From contig JARDYH010000005.1 in the NCBI GenBank assembly GCA_029215795.1, positions 44,271,001-44,335,000 of the forward strand: DNA of 64,000 bases. Direction: 5' to 3'. The first letter of the stretch is position 1, and every line of letters starts with the position of its first letter. This document shows positions 1-11,340 of this stretch, one piece after another. The notes beneath the pieces were generated by a model that saw only the letters and a list, made by a program, of their open reading frames with translations, was not told the origin of the DNA and made no database searches. This DNA is from Anniella stebbinsi. Lineage: Eukaryota; Chordata; Lepidosauria; Squamata; Anniellidae. The position numbers and the translations under genes are program-made.

Positions 1-764
1 AAGTCTTATCTATTCACAACTATCCAAGCTTAGCAAAGAGAAAACAGGACCACCCAAACAAAAAGAACTGTTAAAGTAGCCCCAGTTCACACCAAACAAC
101 CAGAAGGCCCTTAGAGCTTCCTGCAAGGCAGAGTCACCCTCTTTTCCAGACCAAAATCAAACGGCTTTATCTTTCTCTTCCTGATAAGGAACCAGGAACC
201 TGTGCAGGGACAGGAAACAAGATACTGGAGTGGCGGTGGGGAGGAGAGGTGGAATCAATGCTGGTAGCTGTGATTTGCAAATTCCAGTATCTTGGTATAG
301 CCACAAGCAATCAAAAGCTACTAGACGTGCAATCAAGCCATACAGAAGTCTGGAGAGATGGTAATCTCTTTACTTGACGACATGAACACAATGAGAGAGA
401 GAGAGAGAGAGAGAGAGAGTGCATGCAGCCTCTTGCCACCTTTGTCGCCCTTTCTTTCACACACTAATCAGGGCTCCACACAGGTCAAGAACAGGCAAAT
501 CTCTTCTGAACGTCTGTCCTCCCTGGCCAATGTAGGCTCAGGTCCCTTACTACAGTTAATCTCATTTCAACCTCATCCTGGAAAAAGCAACCTTCCCATC
601 AGCCTTGTTTATGAGAGGTCACTTGCCGGGCTCACAATGTCCTGGCAGAACGCACACTGCTACCTTGGCATTTCAGAATCCTCCCTTTCTCTTTCATGGT
701 TGTGACTCAGATTCTCCCAAGCACCCCTTTGCTGCTCTAGCTTTTTTCCTATTAAGTACGGATA
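1..764. other. unassigned non-coding DNA
   Basis: I see no gene or recognisable repeat here except a GA microsatellite at 393-419. Open frames are short and disrupted, and none shows a known domain. Confidence 0.5.
393..419. repeat. (GA)n microsatellite
   Basis: An uninterrupted run of GA dinucleotides about 27 bp long. It accounts for the 'RERERE' stretch in one spurious translation. Confidence 0.95.
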
Positions 765-772
765 TGTACTAT

Positions 773-826
773 CTTGGTGGCTATATGCCATCTCTAGCAT
801 CAGAGGCAATATGCCTTTGAATACCA
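773..826 (+). mobile_element. CR1-like LINE 3' tail, left fragment
   Basis: The stretch matches the part of the CR1-like tail seen elsewhere in this window (41.3 and 43.3 kb) that runs through 'GCTATATGCC', a 'CATCAGAGGCAATATGCCT' block and 'GAATACCA'. It stops abruptly where an L2 fragment starts. The next part of the same tail resumes at 1091 with 'GTTGCTGGGGAACA', so both pieces probably come from one insertion. Confidence 0.65.
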
Positions 827-1090
827 AGATTTATTTATTTATTTATTACATATTTATACTGCCCAACAACCAAGGTTCTCTGGGCAGTTCACAATTAAAA
901 CCACAATATACAAAGTCAGAATTTAAAACTTAATTTTTAAAAAAATGTCATATAAAACCAGGAGGAGTTATAATCCAGGGAAGGTTTGTCTAAAAATATG
1001 TGTTTTCAGGAGGCGTTTGAAAGATGTTATATTTTCCACCTCCTGAACCGCATGTGGGAAGGTTTTCCAGAGGGTGGGTGCCGCTACAGA
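827..1090 (-). mobile_element. L2-clade LINE 3' end, inserted in a CR1-like tail
   Basis: On the minus strand this reads into an L2 3' end: a decayed C-terminal ORF2 stretch with the peptide 'FKRLLKTHIFRQTFPGL' after 'LWKTFPHAV', then untranslated sequence with 'CTGCCCAGAGAACC', ending in an AATAAATAAATA tail near 827. The same pattern occurs in the longer L2 copies at 5345-6848 and 8445-8990. It is strongly 5' truncated, as is usual for LINE insertions. Confidence 0.8.
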
Positions 1091-1252
1091 GTTGCTGGGG
1101 AACAAGAGCGAGAGGGTTCTATTGCACACTTCTCTGGCTTCTGGGTCTCCCATTGAGGCAGGCATCTGATTGGCCATCAGGGGAAAAGAATGCTGTACTA
1201 GATAGGCTTTTGGTCTGATCCAACAGGGCTCTTCTTCTCTTCTTATGATGTT
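1091..1252 (+). mobile_element. CR1-like LINE 3' tail, right fragment
   Basis: It carries the typical end of this family: 'GTTGCTGGGGAACA', 'GATTGGCCATC', 'TACTAGATAGGC', 'TGGTCTGATCCAACAGGGCT', then a 'CTTCTTATGATGTTC' tail. It continues the fragment at 773-826 across the L2 insertion. Confidence 0.75.
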
Positions 1253-2211
1253 CCTTTAATTACGTTTCCCCCCTCCCCTCAGCGCCAACATTATTATCCA
1301 TTAACTTAAACCAGGAGTGCTCCAATGAGAGACACCTAGATGGGAATGTGTGTGGGCCTGGTCGTAATGTGTTGGGAGTTTTGGATACATTTTATCCCTG
1401 AAGAGCTTAATTGAAAACACAGCCAGGGAAAGAAATATATGAGCCTCGTTATACAGAAGAGAAAACCAGGGAATGAGAAATCAAATCATCATTTCAAGTC
1501 CACAGCAAGGGAAAGGTGGGCATCAAATCAAGTTCCAATCACCTTCAGATAGAATCTCTAGACATCATCTATGTATCAACCTGTTCCTCAAGATAAGCAG
1601 TTATAACGCTATGTAGCATTGAGAATAAGCATTCCTTCAAAAGCAATAACTATAAAGCTGTGACTTTCAAACTGTTTTCTAAGGAACCCTGGGGTTATCA
1701 GGAAGATTACTGGAGTTCTTCTGTGAGAAAGTTAGTAATGGTGGACAAGCTTTTCTAAAAGAGAGAAAAAACATGTTTGTCGTGATCAGGATGGTGCAGC
1801 CACAAAAAGTGTGCTGCAGGACCACATCCTCAGATCATACATGGCAACAGTAAGGCTAAAAGGGCCTGGCTAATAGAGCCCCATGCGAACTGTGTGTGCT
1901 GGAACCCTTTGCAAGAAGCAAGCCTTCTGTGCCATACAGGTCAACCTGGAAAGCCTTCCCTGGAGGCAGGATGATAGAATACCACTACTAGAATGGATTG
2001 GTATGGACGTTCAGTTCATAAAACAGTGGCAATCCAGGGAGTAGACCTGCCTTTTCTTCCAATAGACAGTGCCATCACCCATTTTCCAGAACCTCAAAAC
2101 ATTGGCAAACACTACTTGATGTATTTTATGCACCTAGTTTTACCCAAAATTAACATAGGCATGGTTTGGTTCTCTCTACACCCAAGCAACATGGTCACCA
2201 AAAGATCTGAG
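1253..2211. other. unassigned non-coding DNA
   Basis: I see no gene, RNA gene or repeat family that I recognise. Short open frames occur on both strands with no domain content. Confidence 0.45.
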
Positions 2212-2214
2212 TGA

Positions 2215-2424
2215 GGGCCAAAACAGACATTACTTTAAATCTATTTCTGTTCTAGAGGAACTGCAGGGCCCCTGAGCCAGAACTGACAAGCCACCTATAC
2301 CCCCCCCCCCCACACACACACACTATGGTCCCAATCTGAATACGGTCCCCTACTCGGGTAAAAACGAGAGAGAGGGAAGACATAGCTGCCAGACACAGAT
2401 TTAAAGTAATTTCTGTTTTGGCCC
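2215..2424. mobile_element. MITE with 29-bp inverted repeats and TGA duplication
   Basis: The left end 'GGGCCAAAACAGACATTAC' and the right end are inverted repeats of about 28-29 bp with a single mismatch (C versus A at the fifteenth position). Both ends are flanked by the trinucleotide TGA (2212-2214 and 2425-2427). A 3-bp duplication and GG...CC termini fit a non-autonomous PIF/Harbinger-like element of 210 bp. The interior holds a C-run followed by CA repeats (about 2300-2324). No transposase is encoded. Confidence 0.75.
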
Positions 2425-2427
2425 TGA

Positions 2428-3990
2428 GAAAACAATGGAGAGTTTCTCCATTACAAGAACCCATAGAAAGCCTGCATTGTAAGGGGGAATTATGCTGACT
2501 GTTCTACACCTGAAAGTGCTAATAATCCACTGAGAACACCAAATCCAAACAAGATACTGAACTGCTATAAAGTTTTGTCCCAGACACTGTAATAAAAGAT
2601 GCCTCATTGCAGTGGAATGTGCAAAAGACAGACAGGAATACAGGAAAAACATGATCATTGATTTAGACACGGGGGGGGGGGGGGGAGCCTATTCACATAT
2701 CCTAATCACTATCCACTTACAAAATTTTAAAGACACATCCATAAGAAAGCACTTATATCAGGTGTAATATATATTGGAAAAATCATATTGAAGTCTTGCA
2801 CCAATAAAATCTAAATTCTGTCTCACCGTACAAAATAAAGTGATTTAAATGGAAGAATTTGGTGAGGTGTGGGATAATAGAGTCAAAGCAGAAAACTTCC
2901 TGGGACCAAAGAGAAAAATCGAGCTTTAATGATTGTCAAGATAAGCAAGGACAAGAGAACAGAAAATTGTGACAATACAAAAAAAATATCAACTGGAATT
3001 GCCCCAAACTCAGGACTAGTTCCTGCAGCTGCAATTTTAAACATATTTGGTTGAAAAAAGTATGTTCCATTGAAATTAATGGACTTTTGTTTCAAGTAAA
3101 TCCTTAAGATCAACCTGTAAGCTTTTAGAAGATGCTGTTCACAACTTTTAAAATTTGTCTGAAATAATGAGGGCTAGAAATCTGCTTCTTCTTTTTTAAT
3201 TCAAAGTTACAATTTCTTTCTATAATTCTTCGCCTGTTTCTGCACAGAATATACGGCCTTGCCAACACAATTAAATGCAACTAAGGGTTTAAACACACAA
3301 GGTTTTTATTGCATGCTTGTGATTGGTCACTCATGGAAGTTTGTGTGTCCTTTACATGATGTCGTCAACTTCCAGGACATCTCCCATACTTTTTGAGCTT
3401 TATCACGCTTTCAAAAGGATTGGGGAAAAGCTGATCAGAGGACTTCAAAGCGCAATTCTCTCCCATGAAATCCTGGAGTTGCACTATAACAACAGTGCCA
3501 TCTAATGGCTGTAAAATGAAACAGATAGAAAAGTATTCCCTGAATCAAAGCACACGTCCACCCATGTAAAGAATCTGGAAGCGGAAGCTCATACTATTTA
3601 ATAGATGCCTTTGATACTATGGAAACCCAACTCTAGAAAACACATTTATGTTAATTGCACTTTCAATAACTGAAAAAAATATGTTTCCCCACAACATGAA
3701 AGTAAGAGCAGCACATTTACCATGCAATTTTTTTGTAATAATAATAAAAATTGTTCAGAAAGGCCCTTAAGGTCATGACAGTGTAAATGGGCAGACTGCA
3801 GCGGAGCTGAAAGAACTGCCAGAGCAACAATTATGTTTCCAACGCTTGAATCACAGTTGAATACTCGTGTCTTTTTATCCTCTAATTTGATTTCACACCC
3901 TTTCAGAACATTGGCAAAAGTCAATTAGCTGATTTGCTTTGTTTGCAATTCATAGATTTGCAATTTGACCATTTGCAAGCTGTTATTTTG
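2428..3990. other. unassigned non-coding DNA
   Basis: There is a G-homopolymer of about 15 bp at 2671-2685. Otherwise I see AT-rich sequence with no coding signal and no repeat that I recognise. Confidence 0.45.
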
Positions 3991-3998
3991 ATATTGAA

Positions 3999-4318
3999 TA
4001 GGCTGACCATATGAAAAGGAGGACAGGGCTCCTGTAACTTTAACAGTTGTAGAGAAAAGGGAATTTCAACCAGGCTCATCTGTATGCAATTAGTCCCTGG
4101 TGAAATTCCCTCTTCATCACAACAGTTAAAGTTGCAGGCACTATACTAGAGTGACCATATACAAAAGAAGGCAGGGCCCCTGCAACTTTAACAGTTGTGA
4201 TGAAGAGGGAATTTCACCAGGAACTAATTGCATACAAATGACACTGGCTGAAATTTCCTTTTCTCTGCAACTGTTAAAGTTACAGGAGCCCTGTCCTCCT
4301 TTTCATATGGTCAGCCTA
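3999..4318. mobile_element. hAT-like palindromic MITE, copy 1 (perfect 8-bp TSD)
   Basis: The element starts TAGGCTGACCATATG and ends in the inverse, CATATGGTCAGCCTA. It is flanked by a perfect 8-bp direct repeat ATATTGAA (3991-3998 and 4319-4326). An 8-bp duplication is typical of hAT transposons. It is about 320 bp, non-coding and internally palindromic: the blocks CTTTAACAGTTG and AGGGAATTTCA alternate with their reverse complements four times. This copy defines the termini for the family found at 10.3, 13.1, 23.5, 27.6, 31.7, 44.1, 52.7 and 53.0 kb. In it the inner end of the left half is shortened. Confidence 0.85.
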
Positions 4319-4326
4319 ATATTGAA

Positions 4327-5344
4327 GTTAACCAATTTCTTACTCAACCTCTGATGCACATAGCACATGGCTCAAACCTTGGTGACTCAAGAAGTAATTT
4401 CAAATTATACAACTGGGAATTCAAGAACCGCAAACCAATGAAGTATGGGCATGCCTCTTGCCTTTCTGCACATGAGTTGCTCACTTTGAATTCACCACGT
4501 TGGAACTGGGTGTCTAATCTTTACATAGAAGACAAGGAGTGAAAAGATGAGCAAGGGGTTGGGGGGTTGGGAAGAGCTACTCTGGCTGCAGTGCCCCAGC
4601 CTTTGCATCAAATTTTAGCTACTACCATCTGAGCTGACATTCCACATCTCTATCTAACACTCCATGTCCTCCCCTTTTTTCAAGGTCAACCCTGCCCTCC
4701 ACAGGATACTCTTTGTAGGTGATTGATGGGCTTGGCTGGAAAGGTGTAGCTGACTCACCTGCACTGCATTTTCTTCCTGCAGGTTCCACTATTAGGCACT
4801 GGGACCCCATACACAGTGCAGCCATCTGCTAGGCCCATCGCACAGCATGCTCACCTTGCGTACTGAAATGGATCCATCTAGAAGCTGACAGGCTCATGCT
4901 GAGAGTCATCAGGCAGTGAATGGAGAGCACAGTGTGGGAGTTCATTGTACTGTCAAGGTTACTAGAGTGGAGGCCTTCATTTGGCAGCAAGGGCATCTAG
5001 ATTCCACCCCCATCCCTATTTCCATGGGCCCGTTTGATTAGAAGCCTTTGAACTCCCTCTAACATCCTTAAGAAAGGCACAATCCACTCTCCCTCCTCCT
5101 AATACAATTTTATATATGTGAGTTGCTGAAAGTCAAATAACTTGAAACATCCTATTATAAGGGCTCAGAGTGGTTTATAGTATCAGTTTACCAATATCTG
5201 GCCAAGAGAAGTGGGACTTCCCATAGAAGGCCAGCCAATCTGCTTAATGGATGAGCAGTACAATGCAAGTACAGATAATCTCAGGTAGACATTACTGTGT
5301 AACCAAACTCTCCCCCATGTGAAAGAAGACAGCAGCTGTGGTGT
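4327..5344. other. unassigned non-coding DNA
   Basis: No gene or known repeat is apparent between the hAT-like element and the L2 LINE. The reading frames here are short. Confidence 0.45.
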
Positions 5345-5350
5345 CAAAAA

Positions 5351-6592
5351 TTGGTCCTAGTGATGGACAGTGTCTATACATTTCAGTCTGGTTTCAGGCC
5401 TGGCTTTGGTACGGAAACAGCCTTGGTTTCCCTGTACGATGACCTATGTCAGCAGAAGGACAGGAGTGTGACTCTGTTGATTCTCCTTGATCTCTCAGCA
5501 GCTTTCGATACCATCAACCATGGTATCCTTCTGGGATGATTGGCTGAGTTGGGAGTGGGAGGCACTGCATTGCAGTGGTTCCGCTCCTACTTGGTGGGGT
5601 GGCTCCAGAAGGTGGTGCTTGGGGAACATTGCTCGGCCCCATGGATTCTCCAGTATGGGGTTCTGCAGGGGTCACTCTTGTCCCCCATGTTGTTCAATAT
5701 CTACATTAAACCGTTGAGTGCGGTCATCTGGAGTTTTGGAGTGTGTTGTCATCAGTACGCTGATGACACGCAGCTCTATTTCTCCTTTTCATCTTCATCA
5801 GGTGAGGCTGTGGATGTGCTGAACCAGTGCCTGGCTGCAACAATGGAATGGAGGAGGGCTAATAAACTGAAACTCAATCCAACAAGACTGAGATGCTGTT
5901 AGTGGGTGGTTCTGCTGACCGGATGGAGGCTCTTCAACCTGTTCTAGATGGGGTTGCACTCCCACTGAAGGAGCAAGTTCATAGCTTGGGGGGTCTCCTA
6001 GAACCATCTCTGCCACTTGAGGCTCGGGTGGCCTCAGTAGCATGGAGTGCCTTCTATCAACTTTGGTTGGTGGCCCAGCTATGCCCCTATCTGGACAGGG
6101 ATAACCTGGCTTCAGTTGTCTATGCTCTGGTGACCTCCAAATTAGATTACTACAACGCACTCTATGTGGGGCTGCCTTTAAAGATGGTTCGGAAGCTGCA
6201 GCTTGTGCAAAATGCAGCGGCCAGATTGATAACAGGGACAAGAAGGTTCGGACATATAAGACCTACTCTGGCCTGCCTGCATTGGCTGCCTATATGTTTC
6301 TGAGCCCCATTCAAGGTCCTGATTTTAACCTACAAAGCCTTACGCGGCTTGGGACCACAATACCTGATGGAACGCCTCTCCCGACATGAACCTACCCGTA
6401 CACTGCGTTCAACATCTAAGGTCTTCCTCTGAGGGAAGCTCGGAGATTGGCAACAAGGGAGAGGGCTTCTCTGCGGTGGCCCCCAAATTGTGGAATTATC
6501 TCCTTGACAAGGCTCGCCTGGCACCAACATTGTTATCTTTTCGGCGGCAGGTGAAGACTTTCCTCTTCTCTCAGGCATTTAGCAATATCTGA
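5351..6592 (+). pseudogene. L2 ORF2 reverse transcriptase, broken C-terminal part
   Basis: The reading moves through at least four pieces in different frames. Piece 5351-5539 has the RT segment with 'GFRPGFGTE' and 'SAAFDTINH'. Piece 5540-5902 has the segment with 'GVLQGSLLSP' and the catalytic 'YADDTQLY', in which the two aspartates of the RT active site are present. Piece 5893-6303 has the thumb-like region with 'KLDYYNALY', 'KLQLVQNAAARLI' and 'LHWLPI'. The last piece, up to 6592, ends 'RRQVKTFLFSQAF'. The N-terminal endonuclease is absent, and stop codons near 5538 and 6302 interrupt the frame. It is a dead copy. Confidence 0.9.
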
Positions 6593-6775
6593 TGAGCCTG
6601 GGTCTGTTTTTGTTTTTTAGGCTTATAGCTTTTTAAGTTATTATAATGGTTTTAAATGTATTTGTATATTGTATATTTTGCAGTTTTAATTTTTGTATAT
6701 TGTTTTTAAATGCTTTAATCTTATGTAAACAGCCCAGAGAACTTCGGCTATGGGGCAGTATGCAAATGCAATAAA

Positions 6776-6843
6776 TATAATATTATTAATAATAATAATA
6801 ATAATAACAACAACAACATCAACAACAACAACAATAATAATAA
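6776..6843. repeat. (AAT)n/(AAC)n-rich L2 tail
   Basis: Imperfect AAT and AAC trinucleotide repeats lie directly after the L2 3' untranslated region, where the LINE's own terminal repeat is expected. They have probably expanded since insertion. Confidence 0.85.
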
Positions 6844-6848
6844 TTTTG

Positions 6849-7726
6849 TGGGACCTGTGGAGAAAAGGCAAGGCCTAGCTCTGCATATTGTCAACAGACA
6901 TGAGTTGCAGCCTGGCTAGGGGACCTAGAAGGCAAGATATTAAACAAGCCAGATTAGGTAGCAGCAGCTGCAAGTTCATGCAATGGAGCCAGGATATAGG
7001 TCAGAGGATGCGGGAGCTGGACCAGTGTAGAACGTTGCACCACCTGCAAACAACTGCTGCCCTATTTGTACAGCTCTGTTGAATGAAAGCCCCAATTCTG
7101 CTCACACACCTACCGGTATAATTGGCAATCAGTCAAGTGTTGTAGCCAGACAAGCACTTGAGATGGAAACCTACTGCGTGGAGGGGAGAGGGGTGGTTCA
7201 GGTTCTGTTGGGATCCCAAGCCAAAGCAAGGAGGATGCAGATTCATGGAGCTAGCTGAGAACTTTGGGGTCCCCTTTCCCTGTAGCAGTAGCTGGAGGTC
7301 CTGTGGAGAGAATCCACAGCAATTTCTGTCTGTAGAGTGCCTTTGCTATTCTTTCTGCGAGTCAACTTCCTGCCATGTCTTAGAACAGGATGAGGCCAGC
7401 TCTTAACAGAGGAATGCATCTTAATTCTGGCAGGCACTTAATGCTAGTCCCGGCAGGCACTTGCAAAGCCTGGCCTTGACATCTCATTACAGATCCCATC
7501 AGTGCCTGACCAAGAGATGCTGCAGTTGGAAGAAAGAGAAGAAGCTGGATGGGATGCCAGGCAGCTGCTGGGGAAGAAAAACCACATGAGGATGTCTGCG
7601 TGTGCTTGGCAAACGGGTGGGGGAAACATGTCGTTTGAGGCTTTTGGCCATATCAACATTTTACTTTGTAGGTTTCAGGATTGACAATTTCGATCAATTC
7701 TATTGTACGCTGGGTGTTGATCAACG
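6849..7726. other. unassigned non-coding DNA
   Basis: No recognisable gene or repeat. Open frames overlap on both strands here without domain similarity. Confidence 0.45.
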
Positions 7727-7922
7727 ATAGTTTATTTATTACGTTTTTATCCCCCACTGCCTCTGAAGAACTCACCATTTCCTCATGACAAACCTGTGAG
7801 GTGGGTCACCCCAAGGAGCAGTGACTGGAACCAGGACACCCAGCAAGCTTCAGGGGTGACAGGGTTTTTTGAACCCAGGTCCCTCTGGTCCTAATCCAAC
7901 TCTAACCGCTACACCGCACTGG
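7727..7922 (-). mobile_element. tRNA-derived SINE (MIR-like), minus strand
   Basis: Read on the minus strand it begins with a pol III A-box-like stretch 'GCGGTGTAGCGGTTAGAG' and a B-box-like 'CCTGGGTTCAAAA'. It continues through the body with 'CCTCACAGG'-type sequence and ends in an ATAAAAACG/AATAAATAAA tail near 7727. The order A box, B box, body, A/T-rich tail is that of a tRNA-derived SINE of the MIR type. The copy is diverged. Confidence 0.75.
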
Positions 7923-8444
7923 GGAGATTCTCCCCTTCGTGCTTTATTCCCTCTTGGTCTTCTAGGGTTCTCCTCATTCTGATCCTTTCCCATCGGTGAT
8001 CCCTTTGGACCAATTTACTCCCCTCTTATGTCTCTTCCAGTCTCAAGGAAAAATAAAAGCAGAAGAAGACGAAAGCACAAAAGTGCCCAGCTTTGAGGCA
8101 GCCCAGGAGCTTAAAGGAACAGCCTTCCCAGCAGGACATGGTGGCCCAGTCTCCTGCAGGAACATATGGTTATAAAATTGCTTCCCACCCACAACGCTTT
8201 GCTTGCACTCATATGACTGTGTCTGATCAGATTTGGGATTTCTTACATGGGCTAATTGGATTGCAAGAGGGCAGTAACTGGATTAGGCAGAAGGTTTCCA
8301 AAGCGAGAGAGGCACAAGCTTGAAGTAGCTGCTAAGCAGTACATAAAGTCCACATCAGGTGAGGTTCACAGGAGTTGCACAGTCTGGCTTTACAGCACAG
8401 TTCATTTCTTCGAAGGGCTGCAAAAAGTTAGCTCATGATGGTAA
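7923..8444. other. unassigned non-coding DNA
   Basis: No gene or repeat recognised between the SINE and the L2 fragment. Confidence 0.4.
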
Positions 8445-8990
8445 TAACTTATTTATTTATTGCATTTTTATACCACCCAATAGCCGAAGTTCTCTGGGCG
8501 GTTTCCAAAAATTAAAACCATAATGACTATTCAAAATATAAAACAACAACAGTATAAAAACGTAGCATAAAAATACAATATAAGAGCACAAGCAGGATAA
8601 AACCAAGCAGCAGTGCAGAAATTAATAGAGTTTTAAAATACAAATTTAAAACAGCAAAGTTAAAAATTAAACTGATAAACTGTTTAAATACTGAGAAAAT
8701 AAAAAGGTCTTCACCTGGCGTCTCAAAGAGTATAATGTAGGTGCCAGGTGAACCTCTCTAGGGAGCTCATTCCATAGCCGGGGTGTCACAGCAGAGAAGG
8801 CCCTCCTCCTGGTAGCCACCTGCCTCACTTCCTTTGGCAGGGGCTCAGGAGAAGGACCCCTGAGGATGATCTTAGGGTCTGGGCAGGTACATATGGGAGG
8901 AGGCGTTCCTTCAGATAACCTGGCTCCAAGCCATTTAGGGCTTTGAATGTTAATACCAGCACTTTGAATCGGGCATATATTACATAAATA
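8445..8990 (-). mobile_element. L2-clade LINE 3' end, minus strand
   Basis: On the minus strand the frame at 8999-8667 encodes the C-terminal part of L2 ORF2: 'RRAFSAVTPRLWNELPREV' followed by 'LYSLRRQVKTFLFSQ'. This corresponds to the end of the copy at 5345-6848 ('RRQVKTFLFSQAF'). The untranslated region follows, with 'CGCCCAGAGAACTTCGG' and an AATAAATAAATAAG tail at about 8445. It is 5' truncated to roughly 545 bp and inactive. Confidence 0.9.
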
Positions 8991-9882
8991 TATGCTCAAA
9001 CAGCCTGAGTTTCATGATGCAACAAACTTGGAAGAAGAAAAGCTTGGGGAACCCACAGCCCCCAACTCAGAGACAAACCAGCCAGCCATATTGTGGCAGT
9101 GGTTCCTAGCTCCAGCTCTGACCTCTGAGCAATTTGCATTTGCCCTGGTGATCACAGACCCACTGTCTCTGAAAGGCTGGAAAGCTATAATGTATGCTTT
9201 TGTTTTCTGGTCACACAGCCAGCACAAGGTCTGCACATTTGTCAGTGTGGAAGACAACTGAGAAGGAGAATGTTGAAAGGTTGGGGAATTGCCTCAGCTC
9301 TGGTGTAGAGGCACGACAGGGTAAGCTACAGGCGGTGAGGTGAAAGAGCAGAGCAGGATCAGGCAGCTGAGAGGAAGCTAACATGGCTCTGCTCTGGGCA
9401 CCTCCTCAATGTTTGGACAATTCACACTACAGGTTAGGTTTGGCACAGTGACAGCCTCGCTCTCCTCACAGCATAACTGTGTCCAGAGATCAAGCTTCCA
9501 GCAGAACACCCTGCCAGTGTTGGCGGTAGGGGGGCACATCCTGTCTGCTCCCAGTGCACACACACACAAGACAGAAATGAGACATGCTGACAGCTTACAG
9601 CACTGACAAGCAGCCTGGCAGTGTCCAGAGACAGCCTTGGCTTGGAAAGAGTGCCCTGGCCTTGTCACGGACGATGAGGGGAAAAGGTTGAGAAGGTTTT
9701 TGTGTTTCTTTCCACCATGGTTATACAACTGTCTTGCACTCAGCAACTTGCAAGCTGACAAGGTGCCTGACAACTTTCATCTCAGTGACCTCAACTGGTT
9801 TGAACGCTTGGTGCTGGTGCTGTGATGTTCACGGGAGTGTGCGAACAGGCAAGTTTGCTTATAAGCAGAGAATCATGGAGGC
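8991..9882. other. unassigned non-coding DNA
   Basis: No recognised repeat or gene. Both strands contain short open frames of similar length over the same stretch, which argues against coding. Confidence 0.4.
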
Positions 9883-10015
9883 ATATTCCAGAAGGGTAGC
9901 CATGTTAGTCTGTTGCAGCAAAACAAGAAAGAGTCTTGCAGTACCTGAAAGCTTAACACATTTATTTAAGCTTTTGTGGACACTGTCCGTTTCATCAAAT
10001 GTATGGAAAGATAAT
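9883..10015. repeat. interspersed repeat with 'GTTAGTCTGTTGCAGCA' signature
   Basis: The segment contains 'GTAGCCATGTTAGTCTGTTG', 'AAGAGTCTTGCAGTACC', 'AAGCTTTTGTGGACA' and 'TTCATCAAATG'. I recognise this block order as a common sauropsid interspersed repeat, but I cannot place its superfamily with certainty. Confidence 0.6.
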
Positions 10016-10264
10016 CTACAGCCCTCCCCCAATCTCACTGACTCTTGACACAAGCAGATACCACGATCCCCATATGGAATGAGTTTCTCCCTTCAGTCTT
10101 ACAAAGTTTGGAGTATTGAATGTTAAGGTAAGTGGGAAGGATAAGTTGAAGAGAGAGTGACATGACATGAGAGTTGGAGAGATGGTGAGAATTTTGTCCC
10201 TTGGAAGAAAGATAAGGGAGAAGGGTAGAAGTAGGCTGGCCAGTGTATAGCACAAGCATTCACA

Positions 10265-10580
10265 CAGGGTGACCATATGGAAAGGAGGGCAGGGCTCCTG
10301 TATCTTTAACAATTGCATAGAAAGGGAAATTTCAGCAGGTGTCATTTGTATGCATGCAGCATCTGGTGGAATTCCCTCTTCATCACAACAAAGCTGCAGG
10401 AGCCCTGCCCTCTTTTGAATCTGGCCATTCTAGTATAGCTCCTGAAGCTTTAACTGTTGTGATGAAGAGAGAATTTCCACAGGTGCTGCATGCAAAGAAG
10501 TGACACCGGCTGAAATTCCCCTTTCAATACAACTGCTAAAGATACAGGAGCCCTGTCCTCCTTTCCATATGGTCACCCTA
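10265..10580. mobile_element. hAT-like palindromic MITE, copy 2
   Basis: It has AGGGTGACCATATGG at the left and its inverse CCATATGGTCACCCTA at the right, with the four alternating inner blocks found in the 3999-4318 copy. Both halves are complete. I see no clear 8-bp duplication (flanks CATTCACA and TATGGTAG), so this is an old copy or one end has changed. Confidence 0.8.
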
Positions 10581-10649
10581 TATGGTAGAAGGCTTTAGCT
10601 GTGTGGGAATGTTGTGATTTTTAAGAATATAACCGAAGAAGAGTCCACT

Positions 10650-10850
10650 GAGTTCAGCATTGTGTTCTCACAGTGGCCAACCAGCTGCCTACAGGAAACC
10701 CACAAAAAGGACATGAGTGCAGCAGCACCACCCTCCTGCCCATGTTCCCCAGCAACTGGCGTATACATTGGCATACTGCCTCTGATACTGGAGGTAGCAT
10801 AGAGCCATCAGGGCTAGTGGCCATGGATAGCCTTCTCCTCCAAGAAGGAA
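10650..10850 (-). mobile_element. CR1-like LINE 3' tail, minus strand
   Basis: The plus strand shows the reverse complement of the family: 'CACAGTGGCCAACCAGCTGC', 'GACATGAGTGCAGCAGCACC', 'GTTCCCCAGCAACTGG', 'TACTGCCTCTGATACTGGAG', 'GCCATCAGGGCTAGTGGCC'. The block order is that of the plus-strand copies at 41.3 and 43.3 kb, inverted. Confidence 0.8.
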
Positions 10851-11340
10851 TTATAAATTCAGTTTACTGTGACTTTGTTTTCACTTTTTGTCAAATAAAT
10901 ATTCTGTTGGTGGTTACCCCTGGGTAATTGCCAGGAAAACCCAAGCTTAAAAGGGTTAAAACCCTACTCCATTACCAACACCTACACAGTGCTATTAGCA
11001 GAATAAGGCAGAGACAAATGAACAATAGACCAAAGCAAAATTAATAACCAAGTACCATTCTGACATACCTCACAGCACTGAATACAGTTTGGGCACTAAA
11101 CATAACTTGGCGTTCCCGTGGTCTCCCCTGGGTCTTGAGGACAGAGTGGAATAGAAATTCCGCCTCATAAATACACTTGCGGAGTCTGAAGTGGAGTCTG
11201 GGCATTCTAATGCAATAAGATTCCCCACAATACTTCCTAGTATATTCCTGCTTTTCCTCAGCCCTCAAACACACCACCACCGAGCAGAGAGAGCTTGGCC
11301 AGTAATGGAATGTCTCCCTTCTGCCAAATCTGAGGGCCCA
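10851..11340. other. unassigned non-coding DNA
   Basis: No recognised repeat or gene; an open frame on the minus strand lacks any known domain. Confidence 0.4.

Larger units (their letters stand above)
5345..6848 (+). mobile_element. L2-clade LINE, 5' truncated
   Basis: About 1.5 kb of a non-LTR retrotransposon. It enters within the reverse transcriptase domain of ORF2, continues to the ORF end and an AT-rich 3' untranslated region with 'CAGCCCAGAGAAC', and ends in an AAT/AAC-rich tail (6776-6843). Such a tail is typical of L2. The protein fragments give the clade: '[13 protein letters not shown]', '[12 protein letters not shown]', 'YADDTQLY' and 'LHWLPI' are L2/CR1-type motifs. Several stops and frameshifts make it non-functional. 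Confidence 0.93.
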
